NCBI RefSeq assembly: GCF_965638725.1
Contig: NC_134950.1
Location: forward strand, 141,661,636 to 141,725,635
Direction of reading: 5' to 3'
DNA length: 64,000 nucleotides
Origin: Aptenodytes patagonicus
Taxonomy: Eukaryota > Chordata > Aves > Sphenisciformes > Spheniscidae
Part shown: positions 21,169 through 35,300 of the stretch, in pieces
Layout: every line of letters starts with the position of its first letter
Position numbering within the stretch: the stretch's first letter is position 1
The notes under the pieces: generated by a model
The model's database searches: none
Seen by the model: only the letters and a program-made list of their open reading frames with translations
What the model was told of the DNA's origin: nothing
Program-made: the position numbers and the translations under genes

Positions 21169-23971
21169 TTATTGTTACCCTCATTCAAAATTTAAAGGGT
21201 TTGTATTGTGGCTAAAAATTAGAGGTAAAATCTTGGACATACTGAATGCAATGAGAATTTCCTGTTGATTTAAATAGATCCAAGATTTCTTTTGGATTAT
21301 TTAAAAATCATTAGTAGAAGCTTTTGCAAACTGAACTAGTGTTTGCTTAATCCTTGTGTTTTCAGTAGAGAAACATATTTATGAAACATGCATGAGATGT
21401 CTCGTTCTTGGCAGGAAGCGTCCTGGCTGCTTTTTGCTGCAAAGCATCTCAGCCTTGGCAAAATAGGAGTAACAAGCTTTAAACAGATTAATAGTTTATC
21501 TGATTCAGTGATCATCTTGCTTTAGGATAGAGTTAAAACCATCAGAATCCTTTTCTTCATCTTACTCGGAAGGCATTCACTGAGAAGTGAGAAAGCTGCA
21601 TTTAGTGCAGTTGTGCTATCACTGAAATGAATGCTTTTGGGTGTTACTGTGATTTACTTTTTGGGTGTTATTCTAGGGTAAGTAGGTAGCTCTATTTTTG
21701 CTAATAAGTATATATAGAATATATATGTGATGATTTGTCTTGCAATAACTTTTGAATACAATAAAATATTACAAAGGAGAACTTTAAAATCCTACTTTTT
21801 TATCATTATCCTTTTTTTTGTTTGTTTGTTTGGGGGTTTTGTTTTTATATTCAGGGATATGGCCTGTTTAAGAAACAGTGACACATGCAGTCTAGAGGGA
21901 AATCATCAGTTGTGAGAATCTCTATTTTTTATACAATTTTTTAATGTGGTAAGTATTCTCTGAATACTCTTGTGGTCCTTGAGATCAAAGAGTTAGAGGA
22001 TACATCTCTTTTGTCGACTGCTAAATTCTCCTGAATTTCCCTCCTTATTATGTAGTGTACTATGCAGTTTTAGAAATTCCACACTCCACCAGCAGCTATA
22101 AATCTTTATCCCTGTGTTTATTCTAATCTGATTATTCAAAGACTCAATTGTAAACATTTGCACTATGATAGCTCCAGGATCCAGTGCATACTCCTAATAC
22201 TAGATTGGCCTTTCCCAAAGAATATGCAGTCTGAATAAATAAGATAGAAAGGAGCTGGAGAAAGAGTACATGTTAATCTATAAATACAAAAATAAAAGTA
22301 ACGATTTTGTACAACAATACATAACCATACTTTTATTGAGTGGATTGCTTTACTTTCATTTACTTTCATTTATTGGGCCTGCCATATGGCCACACTTTTT
22401 CTTCACAGCCAGTGATATTATCTGCTTTTCTGTGCCAGTGTCCTAGCCCTTGAGGTTGTTTATCCCTGAAAAAAGAGAAGATCAAACTTGTAATCCACTG
22501 CAGCAATAGTCTTCCAGACTCAATCAGATTTCCCGTTAATCTCCTTGACAAGCATGAGTGTAGCTTCCTCTGCCCGAAGAAAAGCTTAGAGTTCACCAAA
22601 TCTCTGGTTCCCAGCATAGCTGGTTATAATTCTCACTTTTGAACTCTGAGAGCTGAAAACACCAAGTTGGTCCAATTTATTTTAACACTGGAACTGATAA
22701 ACATTTGTAAAATTACCTCAACCCTAAACTCAGCATTGCAGCCACGCTGGGGATAAAAAGAGTAGGAAAGACACATTCAATCAATTTATATACAGACCAG
22801 CGTGGTCAAGGGAAGGGGGGGAAAAAAAAAAAGAGAAGAAACCAGTGAGTACTTTATTGTTTTGTACTTGATTTTAAGCAGTTTCAGAATTACCAGACAA
22901 CCAAAATCCAGCAAACAGCATAGATGTTGAACAAAGTTTCTAGACCAGCAGAGGAATAAAAAGAGATGCTATTTAAGAAACTGGGACTGCGTAGAGTGCT
23001 TTTGCATGAAGGCTACGCTCAGCACAAACCCTATCCAGTGCTAAGTCCTGTCTGATGTGTGTCATGCATCATGCCCTTTGTACACATATCTCCGTAAGAC
23101 CCACATGTGCTATACGTTAGTCCTGATGCAAAGTAAATCCAGATGTGCTTAGAATAATCTGGACGTGACCCCTATTCCTGTTTTTCTGATTCTGTGATGC
23201 ATAATCAAGTTTCAGGCGAGGATAGCTCATTTCATTTCTTTGTGAATCCACCAACACTGCAAATGGTCGTTTCTCTGAAAATACTGAAGAGTATGGAATA
23301 AAACATGGACATCGCTGCGAAGGTGCCATTGTCTCTCAAACTGAAGCTTAACCACAAAATTCAAGAGAAAGTTTTGCATGTGCCTAGAGTTCTTGTCTCC
23401 CTGTCTCATTGAGTGGAATTAGCTACTGGTGGTGGTATTAATGAGGGAAGCCAAAGCTGAATACTTTATAAAATAAATTTTATTAATTGACCTAATAAAT
23501 GGAAGGTCAAATGAGAGCAAACATTTTGTTAGCCAGAGATATCTGACCATATGGCCATCATCCCATATTAAGGACTACATGAATATCTACCCCCAAAGTT
23601 CATATAGACTTGCTTTTTGTGTGTTGCATTATTTTCTATCCCGAGCAAGCCCTTCTGTGAGGAAAAAGAAACCTATTATATATAGTTCAGCACAAAATGT
23701 TCAGGCACCAACAAGAACTTCATTTTCCTTCTGAGCATTGTTACGTTATAGAGCAATGCGGTTACTATTGCAGAAAAATTAAAAAGCATGGTCCTTGAAT
23801 ATGAAGTTCTGTAAAAGTCTTCTGGCTAAGAAAAAGATTCAAAACGCTTCTTGTAAAATCTGTACCATCTACTGGGTATAAACTGGAGTAGCTAATAAAT
23901 TGAGGGAAAGGCTGAGAGTCATTTGTCAAGGGTCCAACAGAAATGTGAAGTTGATTATCTTTCCATTAGTC

Positions 23972-23996
23972 TTATGTACCTTAACAAGGTACATAA
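23972..23996. repeat. Perfect 11-bp inverted repeat with 3-base loop
   Basis: TTATGTACCTT (23972-23982) and AAGGTACATAA (23986-23996) are exact reverse complements around AAC. The repeat could extrude as a cruciform or form a tight RNA hairpin. No element was recognised around it. Confidence 0.7.
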
Positions 23997-25149
23997 ACCC
24001 AAAGTCACTGTAAGAAATCCCAAAACTTGCTAATTGCATGCAGATAGTCTTTGTCCTTATCCACTGTTAGAAGGGGGAACTAAAAAGAAAACTGCAGGAT
24101 AAGAAGTGCTGTTGGATACCTGGCCAGGCTCAAGGGCTTGCTTTCCATCTCCTGTGGCTGCCAAGGTGGGGAAGAAAAGAATGTGATACTTTTTTTTTTC
24201 AGTGATTCTCTTTGTGACAGAAATGGAAAAACTGAAAGCTGCTTGGTGAGTTTTCACTCCTTTAAGTGAGACCCCAAGGAATCATATACTGAATTTTAAT
24301 TAAGCAATGCTTTTAGGTATACTTCTTCCTGATAAACTTAAGAACGCTAGTTCAAAGGAATATAAATCTTAAACTTTCGAGAATTTCTTTTGGTATTTTA
24401 AAGCACTCCTTTTTATACCATGCATAAGACAAAACAGGAACTAAGATAACCTTAGCACACAAGCTTACGAAATTGTCAGAAATGTGTTGTTTTAAATGTG
24501 ATTCAACACAGAATAGTTAGATACTAAAAATAATTGTTTTTTTTTAAAATAGTAGTTGCACTAAAATGTAACCAATGATTATAAGTCAATTTATTAAAGA
24601 ACTCAATTAGTTTGGTTCTTTTTAGTTTCCAGCACTTACTGATATTTATTACTTGACTATATGAGTATTCTATGATCAGTATCTGCCTGGCTCAGTTTTT
24701 ATCTATATACATTAACACAGTTCCATTCACTATATGCTGATGTAGTTCTGTGTAGCTCGATAAAATATTACTTGGCTTAAAACAGTAAAACTTGTTGACC
24801 TACTGAAGACCTCCAGGGTCAGTGGAATCAGTGAAAGGAATTACCTTCATTAATTTCCGTTTTGATATTAGGAACAGCATTTTTGAAAATGGCAAATGTA
24901 TTCTGTTAACTTTCAATTTAGAACTCTATCATGACAGAAAATGTATATAGTTATATTACTATTAATGAATATAATGTATATACAACATTTGGAATCCTGG
25001 ATAAGTGCAAGTAGCTGAGGTTCAGGTGACCCTCAGTTCTAGAAATGGATAGAGCTAGTAGCATATTGTATAAAGGGAGAGCACATCCTTAAGTTAAACA
25101 AGTTGGTACCTATTTAATATGAAATATTATTTTCCTTTTCTAACTTAGG

Positions 25150-25610
25150 GACTTGTATTAACGTTTGAGAACACAGCAAGCCATGTGGCAGAACAGGCCG
25201 AATACGCACCGCCTTTATCACTGTGCGGTTCCTTCTTCCCACAGCCCCTTCCCAATCCACAAGTCCCCATCCTTCTGCGTCTTGCTTCTGTCTCGGTACA
25301 ATTTCTTTTTTCTGCCAACCGCAGCAAACGCTTATGCTGCTCAGATACACTCAGAGCTTCCTTTTGTTAAGCTTAACACAGATCCAGAGGAATCAGTGTG
25401 CTGTTAAGGGTCAGCGTAAAAGGTTCAGAGATGCTGTAAGGCCCTAAAAGGCTCCTGTATCACAGTTTATAACCAAGCGGGAGCAGGCACATCCTCCTGG
25501 CACGACGCGCAGCACAGAAGGTCTGAAAATGAGCAGCCTAAGAGCGGGGTGATGGGTGCCAGTGCTGGAGCCCCGTGGTCTCCAGCAACTTACCTTAGGG
25601 GCACTTACAC
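25150..25610. other. Pocket of raised GC and CpG content
   Basis: Within an otherwise AT-rich, CpG-depleted desert, this patch has noticeably more CpG (for example GCACGACGCGCAGC near 25,500). It is also open in several frames on both strands. On its right edge the minus strand has an ATG at 25638, a 15-codon frame and a strong donor AAG|GTAAGT at 25593. It could be a distal regulatory element, an RNA exon or an unrecognised old insertion. It is too small for a standard CpG island and no protein was identified. Confidence 0.3.
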
Positions 25611-27778
25611 TACCAAAAGGACTGTAATCTTTATTCATTTTAAATGGATTTGATTAACTCAGATTAGCTGACTTGTGCTGAAACATTGGGAATTTGAATA
25701 CTAATACTACTAATATAGTAGTTTCTATAGTGAAGCTACTGTTTCCACTCACATTTCTAACCAAATTAAAGCATAGTTGCTTTGTCTTCAGTGCAATTTC
25801 ACCAGTGCTATTAGTGCAGGTTTGACTTGTCCTCAGAATATTTTGAATAACAACCTAATTAGGCCAAGATGGCCTACTTTGAACTCAAAAAATATAAATT
25901 TATTTTTTTATAAAAGAAAGCATTTCTCTTACTGTGAGCTAAATGTTTAGAAATTTCTTTAAGAACTGACCAGGGCAGACTAGGAATAGAGCAAATTTAG
26001 CTGCCTAGCAAGAAGAAAATGAAACACTTCACAGTTTTTGAACCCACTTTAACACAGAAAATTATATGTTTACAGGTTGTCACGTTCTGAGGCATGTACT
26101 TCTTCTGTGGTAACACATTTTACTAGATTTAGTATGCAAATTGACCAAAACCAATTTGGTAGTAGTGTTTAACTATAAGGAATGATGGAAAAAACAAAGC
26201 GATTTGGGAAATAATTCAATCAGTGAGAAACAAAATGAGTACAAATGGAAATAAACGTCAGAATGAAACTAACTGAAGAAGAAATACTATAGTTTATATA
26301 TAAACTCCTTTGTTTAGTGAATGCTGTGGAGCTAAACTGACAGTTTTGTAGCTATCCATCTGCACCAATTAAAGCATCCTCCTACCAAAGTTCTTACCAA
26401 ACTACATCAACACTTTTGTTAGAAGACCTTTGAGAAGCCTTTAACTCATTCATAAAAAATTTGTCTCAGGATGAAAAATGACAGAAAATTAAAGTCCAGA
26501 AGCAATATTTTTTGTTTGTTAGTTTGTTTATTTATTAAATGACAAATACAGAAGAGGAGGAGGGAAGTCAGCTACTTTAAAATTAGGCGAATTACAAAAA
26601 TATATGTGGAGAGTTTTTTTGTCTAAAATAACTTTTTTTTTCCTGCTTGTATAACCAGGAGAATTATTTAAGAATAATAAATATATTTCATGAAGAGAGA
26701 AACAACTGAGATAACAATGTGATCCAACTTAATATATGTAAAACAGCATGCACAGCTTCGCTTATATGACTAGCCTCTCTGAAACCAAAATGTGCACCCT
26801 TATATCAATAGGCAAGTTATTTGCTTTGGTATGTATTCACAGGATCAAGCCCTTTAAGCCTAGCTACTGTGCAGCTAGTTCCAGCTACAAATTTAATGTG
26901 ACTATTTGACAAAAAATGTCTTTTACCATGAAGCACAATGTAGCCCATGAATCCCATCATTCACTCTACAAATCCCAGCGGCAAATCAGCAGCGCTCCAG
27001 GAATTTGTAGAGGTTTGTGGTGAATTACAGGCTAGGGAACATGATTATCGGGTATGGAAACATTGAAATGGTGTGGAACTCACTCTTGCTACTCACCCAA
27101 AATTGCCTTCTCTAACTGCCTATCATTGTACCGTCCAGAAGACATGGACTTTAAGCACTTTGTTTGTGTCACATGCTATGGCTATTTTAAAAGCTGGTGT
27201 TAATAAGATGCCTTCCTAGGAATGCTCATAAAATAAAGGATACAGAATTTATTTGGGTGATAACACAATGTGCATTTTTTTTCTGCTTCCAGATGTCTGG
27301 GCAGTTGACCAAGAAAATTTACTTTGACTGCACTCTCTCCCATCTTCTTCACATGTGAAATTCACAGTCCCATCTTTCAGTGGCACATGAAGCTGTGCTT
27401 GCTCAGATTCATCTGGTGTCCCAGACAAGTCAGTTCTGTTCTGTGCAAAGCTTTCTGGAGGAGCAACACTTTGGAGCTCGTGATACTTTCAGCAGAGAGC
27501 AGAGACCTGAGCAAACACCAGCACAGGAGTCATGGTCTTCTTCCATAGTTGGGGTTTCCTCAAAGCCATACACATCCCTCTGCCACTGAGAAATCACAGC
27601 AGCCTTCCTGTTCTCCACTTCTGAAGGCTTCCAGCAGACAGCTACAGGTTTCTCAGGAAGTATCCACAGATGGGCTATTAGAGAGGGCTGTTAGGTACAA
27701 GAACAGGCAGAGATGAGTGGAAAAGAAGATGGGCACTTGCTCTGTTTTTATGCTTCAGCCGCTAGCTCTGTGTTGTTC

Positions 27779-28152
27779 AGAGTTGTTCAGCCTGGAGAAG
27801 AGAAGGCTCCGGGGAGATCTTATAGCAGCCTTCCAGTACTTGGGGCAGGGGTGGGGCGTACCTTGCAGGAAAGATGGGGAGGGACTCTTTACTGGGGAGT
27901 GTAGTGATAGGAGGAGGGGTAACAGTTTTGAACTGAAAGAGGGTAGATTTAGATTAGGTATTGGGAGGAAATTGGAACAGGTTGCCCGGAGAGGTGGTGG
28001 ATGCCCCATCCCTGGAAACATTCCAGGTCAGGTTGGACGGGGCTCTGAGCAACCTGATCTAGTTGAAGATGTCCCTGCCCACGGCAGGGGGGTTGGACTA
28101 GATGATGTTTAAGGTCCCTTCCAACCCAAACTATTCTGTGATTCTGTGATTC
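27779..28152 (+). mobile_element. CR1 LINE, 5'-truncated copy 3
   Basis: This is the shortest CR1 copy. It begins within GTTGTTCAGCCTGGAGAAG and ends with two ATTCTGTG octamers. It matches copy 1 at 10.2 kb through the 3' untranslated region but lacks about 30 bases that encode the MLRVVKHW part of ORF2. That is a small internal deletion. It is non-functional. Confidence 0.95.
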
Positions 28153-28551
28153 TTATTCTGTGCGTTGGGGTCCACATTACTCCCTTCCATAATGCAGTCG
28201 GATGTGTGCATCTCACTGCAGAATTCACATTCCCCTGCATACAAAATCTCTGATTCCAGACTTCCTAGTGGCTACAGTCCTTTCTTCCCTCAGTTATCAT
28301 AGCAAAGGCTGCCATTTATTTGTTAATTTTTGTACACTGTGGCTTTTCACACCTGATTTGTTCTTTTTGTTATTATTTTCTTTTTTCAAGCCACACTGAA
28401 AATTAGTACTCTTTCTCCACCAATTTTCCTATTCCTATCAACTAAAATGCATTGTAACATTAAGACAAATATTGTATTTTCAGAACCAGTTCACCAATTT
28501 TCATTTTCCTTCATTATTTTTCTATCTATCTCGTCAAAGTTCAAGGTAGGG

Positions 28552-28577
28552 GTGTGTGTGTGTGTATGTATATATAT
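28552..28577. repeat. GT/TA microsatellite
   Basis: Seven GT units pass into a short GTATATATAT stretch. It is a simple repeat, probably polymorphic. Confidence 0.85.
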
Positions 28578-29369
28578 TCTGCAACTGACTATAATGCCAC
28601 AGTGGCAAATACTTAAGCAATAGCTTATAAGAGCTCTACAATACTTTTAATTATCTATAAACAACAGAAAACAAAAAAGAGCTTACCCAGTTCTACAGCA
28701 CCAATACAGTAAACAGTACTACTGTGGGAATTATTTGACATGGCTGACAGGAGACATCAAAAAGGAATATTTGAAGGAAGGACAAAATAAAATTCCTTGA
28801 TGAATTATTCTTTAGTTTATGAGAAACTATCATAAAATTCTGGTGAGGCATTATGGTATTATTAATTCAATTGTTTCAATTTATTTGAGTCTAACCATTG
28901 TAGTCATTAATGTTTAACAGTTCCACCTAAATTTTCAAAGCTTTGCATGCAGTAGAGTCTCACCGATCTTGTTAAAGTCAATGAGAGCAGTGTTTCTAAA
29001 TCCCAAGCAACTCCTTGGAAGTTTAGCAGCTGTGTCAGAAAGCCTCAATTTTTGGTAATGAGGATGATGATTGTACTGGAACACATTAGGGAGACAGTGG
29101 TAGCTTCATAGAAAATCTCAGCATTTTGGAAGGAAGAAAGGAAATAAGTCAGAATTGCAACATACAGAAGAAGTCCACGGTTCTATGTAAGTAGATAGAC
29201 GTTCCATATATATTGACATTAAAGCCACATAAGAAATGGTATAATAATTTGAAAAACCATTTAATATGCAATGCTGAATATTTTCTCAGTCCTCCTCCAG
29301 CTATTCTGTCTCCCTAGAAATTATTTTACTATTTATTTAGCTCTTAAATAGCATGACGCAGCTATAAGA

Positions 29370-29394
29370 GTAATAATAGGAGTAATAATAATAA
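29370..29394. repeat. Imperfect trinucleotide (TAA) repeat
   Basis: TAATAA units interrupted by GGAG continue as TAATAATAATAA. This is a short simple repeat. Confidence 0.7.
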
Positions 29395-31843
29395 CCAAAC
29401 TTGCTACACAAAAGATTTCTCCTTTTTCTCTCAAATGTAATATTTCTCTCAAAAGATTTGCATGTCAAACAATAGGATTAGCCAGACTCTCTCTCTGCTA
29501 AGACTGTTGCAAGGAACTAGGGAGAAGGAGGTGTGGGAAAGGTTACAGTCAGAAGCTCTGCAGTGAGGCAAGGAGACAGAGAATTAGTCTCTGGGAAAAT
29601 AACATCTTCCTTTCTCTAATATAATTCCCTACTCACTGTTAGAAATTACTTGTTTTGTGATTCTGAAAGTACCCCATTAAAGTCCATTTATTCCAAGAAC
29701 AATTTGTTTGTTTGTTATACGTTAGTAATAAATACTCACATTTAAATAAAAAACTCCCTAACATTTTTAACTATCAAGTACATGAATAAACACAATAAAA
29801 GCAAGTTATTTTGTGAGTAGTAGAATTATTGACGCCTCATTGCCTACAGATTTTAATGTTGTTCCCTAACTCTTCCAAGAAAAGTAAGCCCAAGTTTTCC
29901 ATAAGCTCATGACATCCACCAGAAGCACGGGCTGTCTCTAGCCAGGGTGCTAGATGCGTGCTTGCATGTCCATTTAGCTGATTCCAACCACAGTCAATAA
30001 CTTCTGAATTTCTGTCTCCTTTCACATCAGAGGTGCATATTTGCGTCTCCTCCTTCCAGTTGCCAATTTTCATGAAGCTTGTAGTAACCTAATTATTGCA
30101 GAAACTTAAACCACTGTCTTCTGTCTTGTAAAAGTGGGTCAACAGATTTACATGTTGGTAGGGAAGGAGAGATGGACAGATATAGAAACAAAGTCTTAAT
30201 TTGTTTTGCATAAGAAACCTTAATTTCCTTTCAAAAGCTGATTAGAAAAGAAAGCACAATCAATTAGCAGATAGATTTTATTTATTTTGGCACAGTTTAA
30301 GTTTAATCAATCATGATGGTACTTCTTAAGCATTGTAAACATATCAAAATGTTTCTCAGCAGTGGGGAGAGACTATTAGATTTGGATTATAAAGTGGGAA
30401 TAGTATTAAGAGCCTATTGCTGTGTGAAATTGGCTTTACTGGAGGATAACTCAATGTTTCACAGAGTTCTCTGCCCCAATGAACCTTTACCTGGAACTGT
30501 TTATGTCATTCATTCAGCTTTCAGGATTAGGTGTAGCATTATACTGCTCATAATCTATTAGCTATTTTCCTGGAGACCCCTGTTTCTAATTGCTGCCGTA
30601 TGTGAGGCATCAGACCAATAAATCTGGAAGAGTTATGTCAGAGAAAAATAGTTCCTACATGAGCAAAATGCTCTTTATTGGCTTCTAATGGCTCATTACT
30701 ACAGAGTGCTCTATTCCATGTCAAAGTAGTACTGAGATAATTATTCTTTTAATTATTTTAATTCCTTTACCAAAACATCAAGGTTTAGCCTGTGCCCAAA
30801 CTACAAATAGAGATTTTTTTGTTGTTGTAGTTGTTCAGGGAATTTCTTTATTAATTTTTTGTATAAAGGTCTCCTCTTTCAGTACAATGTAAAAAATATC
30901 CATTGTGGAGTCTTGCAGTATGAACTGCAAAATATCATTCTCATGGTGGCACAGAGCTTTTAATCCTCCTAACCTCTTCTTTCTTTCAAGAAATACTGAA
31001 AAACATTGGAAAAAAGTGTAATTTAGATCTGTAGTATTTTGGATTTATTATATGGATCATGTGAAACTTTCTTCCTAGCCACTAAGTTAGGATAAAATAA
31101 AATAAGGATGACTCTATCAGTTCTTCTACTACAGTTAGACTTCCAGATAGAGCACTGGGAACTCAGTACACAGAATGAGAGGAAAATAATGTAGACTCAG
31201 GAAGCTTGGCAAAATCAAGTCAAAGAACTTGATAGGGTTACGGACTGAATAGACTTATTAATCTAGATTAATTAATTAGCATTCACTGTCTTTAGTTCTT
31301 TAGATTATAGTTTTCTTTTTTGTTAGTTTTCCACCAGTGCATTGCAGCATTTGCTGTGTTTGACCTCCATATCCTTAGAACAACTGATCCTTCCTCTTCT
31401 CTGTAAAATAGTGTTGACAAAAACTGTCCAAAGGTGGACCAAAACCCAATGAAACTTCATTTCATTATTATCTGAATAAACCCTTGCACTGAGGCTAAGG
31501 ACTCCATATGGAACTTCCAAGGAAATAGGCTAAAAAGAAGCAGCTTTGGTTAGCTGAGTTGCTCTGAGTTGCAAATTATAAGCCTCAAGTACTGCTGTTT
31601 GTCAATCAAATCAGACACTGTTTATTTGCTTTTTCTGTAGCAATTGTTGTTGAGTATGAAAGCAATAAGAAGTATGAAAATTACAGAAACAAAAGCATTA
31701 AATGCTAAATGAAAGAAACATTTTGCATCAAGCCTGAGAGTCTCTGTATATTAAGGTCTGATAGGCTTCTAATAAGTCCATTTTCAGAGGTAGGAGCCCT
31801 CAGCTAAAGGAGTAGTTGAAATCAGCCAAGGAATGCTAAAATT

Positions 31844-32347
31844 TCATAGAATCATAGAATCATTAGGTTGGAAAAGACCTTTAAGATCATCGAGTCCAAC
31901 AGTAAACCTAACACTGCCAAGTCCCACTGAACCACGTCCCTAAGCACCACATCTAAACATCTTTGAAATACCTCCAGGGATGGTGACTCAACCACTTCCC
32001 TGGGCAGCCTGTTCCAAGACTTGACAACCCTGTCGGTGAAGAAATTTTTCCTGACATCCAACCTAAACCTCCCCTGGCGCAACTTGAGGCCGTTTCCTCT
32101 TGTCCTATCGCTTGTTACTTGGGAGAAGAGACCAACACCCACCTCGCTACAACCTCCTTTCAGGGAGTTGTAGAGAGCAGTAAGGTCTCCCCTCAGCCTC
32201 CTCTTCTCCAGGCTAAACAACCCCAGTTCCCTCAGCTGCTCCTCATAAGACTTGCTCTCTAGACCCTTCACCAGCTTTGTTGCCCTTCTTTGGATGCGCT
32301 TCAGCACCTCAATGTCTTTCTTGTAGTGAGGGGCCCAAAACTGAATA
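31844..32347 (-). mobile_element. CR1 LINE, 5'-truncated copy 4 (minus strand)
   Basis: On the plus strand the copy begins with its inverted 3' end (TCATAGAATCATAGAATCATT). It runs back through the 3' untranslated region into an ORF2 C-terminal remnant ([20 protein letters not shown], later SRDRVVK-like segments). It stays open across the retained ORF2 part. By eye it is above 90% identical to copy 2 at 20.4 kb, which lies in the opposite orientation 10.7 kb away. It lacks the 5' portion and is non-functional. Confidence 0.96.
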
Positions 32348-35300
32348 CCACGTGTCATCCATACCAAATTAAGCTTTCTGCTCTTCTTTAGAAAAGCAGT
32401 AAAAAGTGTAAAAGAGGTATTCTTCATTAAAACTTGAGGCTTTTAAAGAGCACAGCCAAATGCATAAATCAAAGCAAGAATAAACAGGAAGTCCAACAGA
32501 TAGCTGTTGAGTAGATGCATTACAAATTAATGTCACTTAAGTGATGGTCGTATCAGTGCTGCTTGACATGGGCCTACAAATCAAATTTCAAAATACCCTG
32601 CTCATTCCAGTGAGAAGTTTCTGTGTGGCAGAGGTGTAGATGGTCACTGTGAGGTGTTAATTGGACAGACATCATCTCCCAGGTGGCCACATACTACGTA
32701 AGCTATTGGTGGTGTGAATCCAGGTTTTGCAATAGGTCTAATGGTTTTGAACTACAATCACTGTGATATCATCAGGGTATAGTACATACTTTTTGTATTA
32801 ACTTGTATTTCTGTGTTTTGTTAAAATTCTTATAGCCATTTTAATCTAGCTTCTTCTCTTTGTAAGACACTTGGAAAGGTTTCTGAGAGCTATAGCTAGG
32901 ATTCATCTTTGTACTGAAGGAGATAGGTAAGAAGATAGACTCATACAGGGTATAGCATACACAGACCCGGATGAAGAAAAGCAGTTCCACAGTATTAACC
33001 TCATGGTCTTTTGGAGACTAATGAATGAACTCATTAAAGAGCCTTTCTATTTACCTTATTTATAAGGTCTTGCAGTGGATTGACTGTGGTCAACAGTACA
33101 GCTTGCATAGATTTTCATACATATCTTTTATTCGTGACTAATAAGAAATTATTAGTCATAAATATTTGTAATCATTGCAGTCTTTTATAAAATTACAAAC
33201 TTAGATTAAGAGAAACAGCATAAATGTGTGTAATAAAAATGTAGCTGAAGGGACACCTTGTGACTGCCTTTCTATGCTCCTGCCAAGTTCAGGAAGGAAT
33301 AACAACTGGTGAGATTGTTCATCTGATGAAGACTTATTTAGCAAAAATTTCTGCTTGTTTATGTGGGACTGGCAGCTTATCTTCTCGAGAAACATTGGTA
33401 TCAATCTCATCAATAAGAAGCTCACATTTCTCCACTAGTTTTAGTCAGTCATGAAGGATAGGGCTTCACAAACACGTATTGTGGTACCACAATCAGATTG
33501 TTTTTAACTCTCTAAGCACACTCATAAACTGAGTAAGTGATATTGGTTGAAATCCAAAGCCAAATTGAAATCCAAATGGTGTATTTCTTACCTTCTGCTC
33601 CAACACAGTAAGCCAGAACCTCACCTACAGTTAATCATCACAGATCTGATAAATTCACCAGGTGAAGATCTTCCTTTCATTTTTTCTGAACCTGGAACAC
33701 AGTTCATAAATTTATTTGCACTTCATTCTCTAGGGAAGTAAAATTGTATTAATGATCTTTTGAAACAGAATCATTGTATTCTTTTATGCTTTTCGTCAAG
33801 TGCAGAGATACTGCCTGTGCAATATAAATGTGAAGTCTACTTAACAAAAATAAATAATATAGAAACACTTGTTTGTATTGAAGCTTGTATGAGGAAATAG
33901 TATTTTTTATTAGACTGTAACAAGTTGGAAAGAAACAGATATTTTCAAGCAAGTGCAAAGTTCAATAGCAGCTAAATACGCCAAAATACCCCAAGGCCAT
34001 CATCTTTCCATACACAATTTTCAGCGCAGAATCTGGCAACCTACATTGGTAACACTGTGTGTGCATGAGGCCTCCACACTAACATACACACCATCACAAA
34101 AGCAATAGCCATCAAGTTATACCCAAAAACTGATGTGCAGGCCACATCCACAATACCATCCTCACTGTTATCCTTGCCCTACTTTTATCCAAGACATGCA
34201 GCTACAACTATTCATCCTTTTTCAGACAGAGGAAGGGTTCTTGCCCGTAAGATTTATAATCTATATAAAGTACATATGAGGGATAAGAAATGACATTTAA
34301 CAAGGACAGTAACTCATCCTATTGCTCACATGATTATTGCTAGTTAATATGAATGTTGTCATTGTTTTTTGATACTCAGATGATAGGTAGGCTGGTGGTT
34401 TTTGGTCTTCTAGAAGAAATTAGTCTACATATGGTGGCAAGGAAGGTATTTCACAGACTGAGAGAAACATGGGGCAGCTGTGAGACAAATTAACTTGGGA
34501 AGCATATAAGCATTAAAGGCAGGAAAACTTCATACAAAATAAAAACAAAGATGAAAGTAAGAATGCAAAGTTTTACACAAAGACTCTCACAGATCTTGTA
34601 AGTGTTAATTAGTGTGAATAGATGTATGAATAGTTTCCCTTATTCTGAGTTCTTGTCCATATGGTATTAAATATTCAGGCTTTAGTAGAAAATTATGGCT
34701 GGAATCATAAACATCAGAAATAACTCTGGCAGGGGAAAACCTTGGGGTTGCATCCAGCCTGTGCTTGGAGTATCAAAGGGGCAAATATCTTAAATTCATT
34801 TTTATGGTCCTTTCACCAAACTTTCATGTCCAACCACCGGCCAGTGGCTTGATGTGGTATAAACTCCTTTCTTTGGCAGGCTGAGTGCAACATCTTTACA
34901 TTTTTTTAAAACCCAAAAGATCCTCCATGCTGACTCAAAAGAACCAACAGACTTAAGTCTTAAATATGTCAGTGAATCAATGCTAAACGGCTGTAGCATG
35001 GTCAAAATTTGCTGCTTGTAGTGTACGCTTTTCTTCTTCTCCAAGGTTATTATAGTAGGGCAAATACTGTAAGCCATAAGGATATACAAGATAAGTCATA
35101 AGTCATATGGGCCAACAGAGGCAAGACTTGGCCTTGCCTTTGACAGAGGTTGTAAATTTGACAACATTGACCTAGACACATGGGCACAGCTATTATTTAA
35201 TTCAAGTACGTCTCCTGAAAGTTCTACAGGGGAACACTGGCTAAAGCTGTTCTTTCCTGGCAAAGTCTTTGAAACAGGGCAGCACTGCAATTGCTCTTTT

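Larger units (their letters stand above)
21169..27778. other. Gene-poor interval
   Basis: The sequence is AT-rich and non-coding with no recognised gene. It contains a perfect inverted repeat at 23972-23996, a pocket of raised GC and CpG at 25150-25610, and GTTT/ATTT-type simple tracts near 21,813 and 26,512. Open frames around 27,324-27,618 occur on both strands and have no recognisable domain. Confidence 0.6.
28153..31843. other. Gene-poor interval
   Basis: This is AT-rich non-coding sequence. It has a GT/TA microsatellite at 28552-28577 and an imperfect AAT repeat at 29370-29394. No coding region was supported. Confidence 0.6.
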
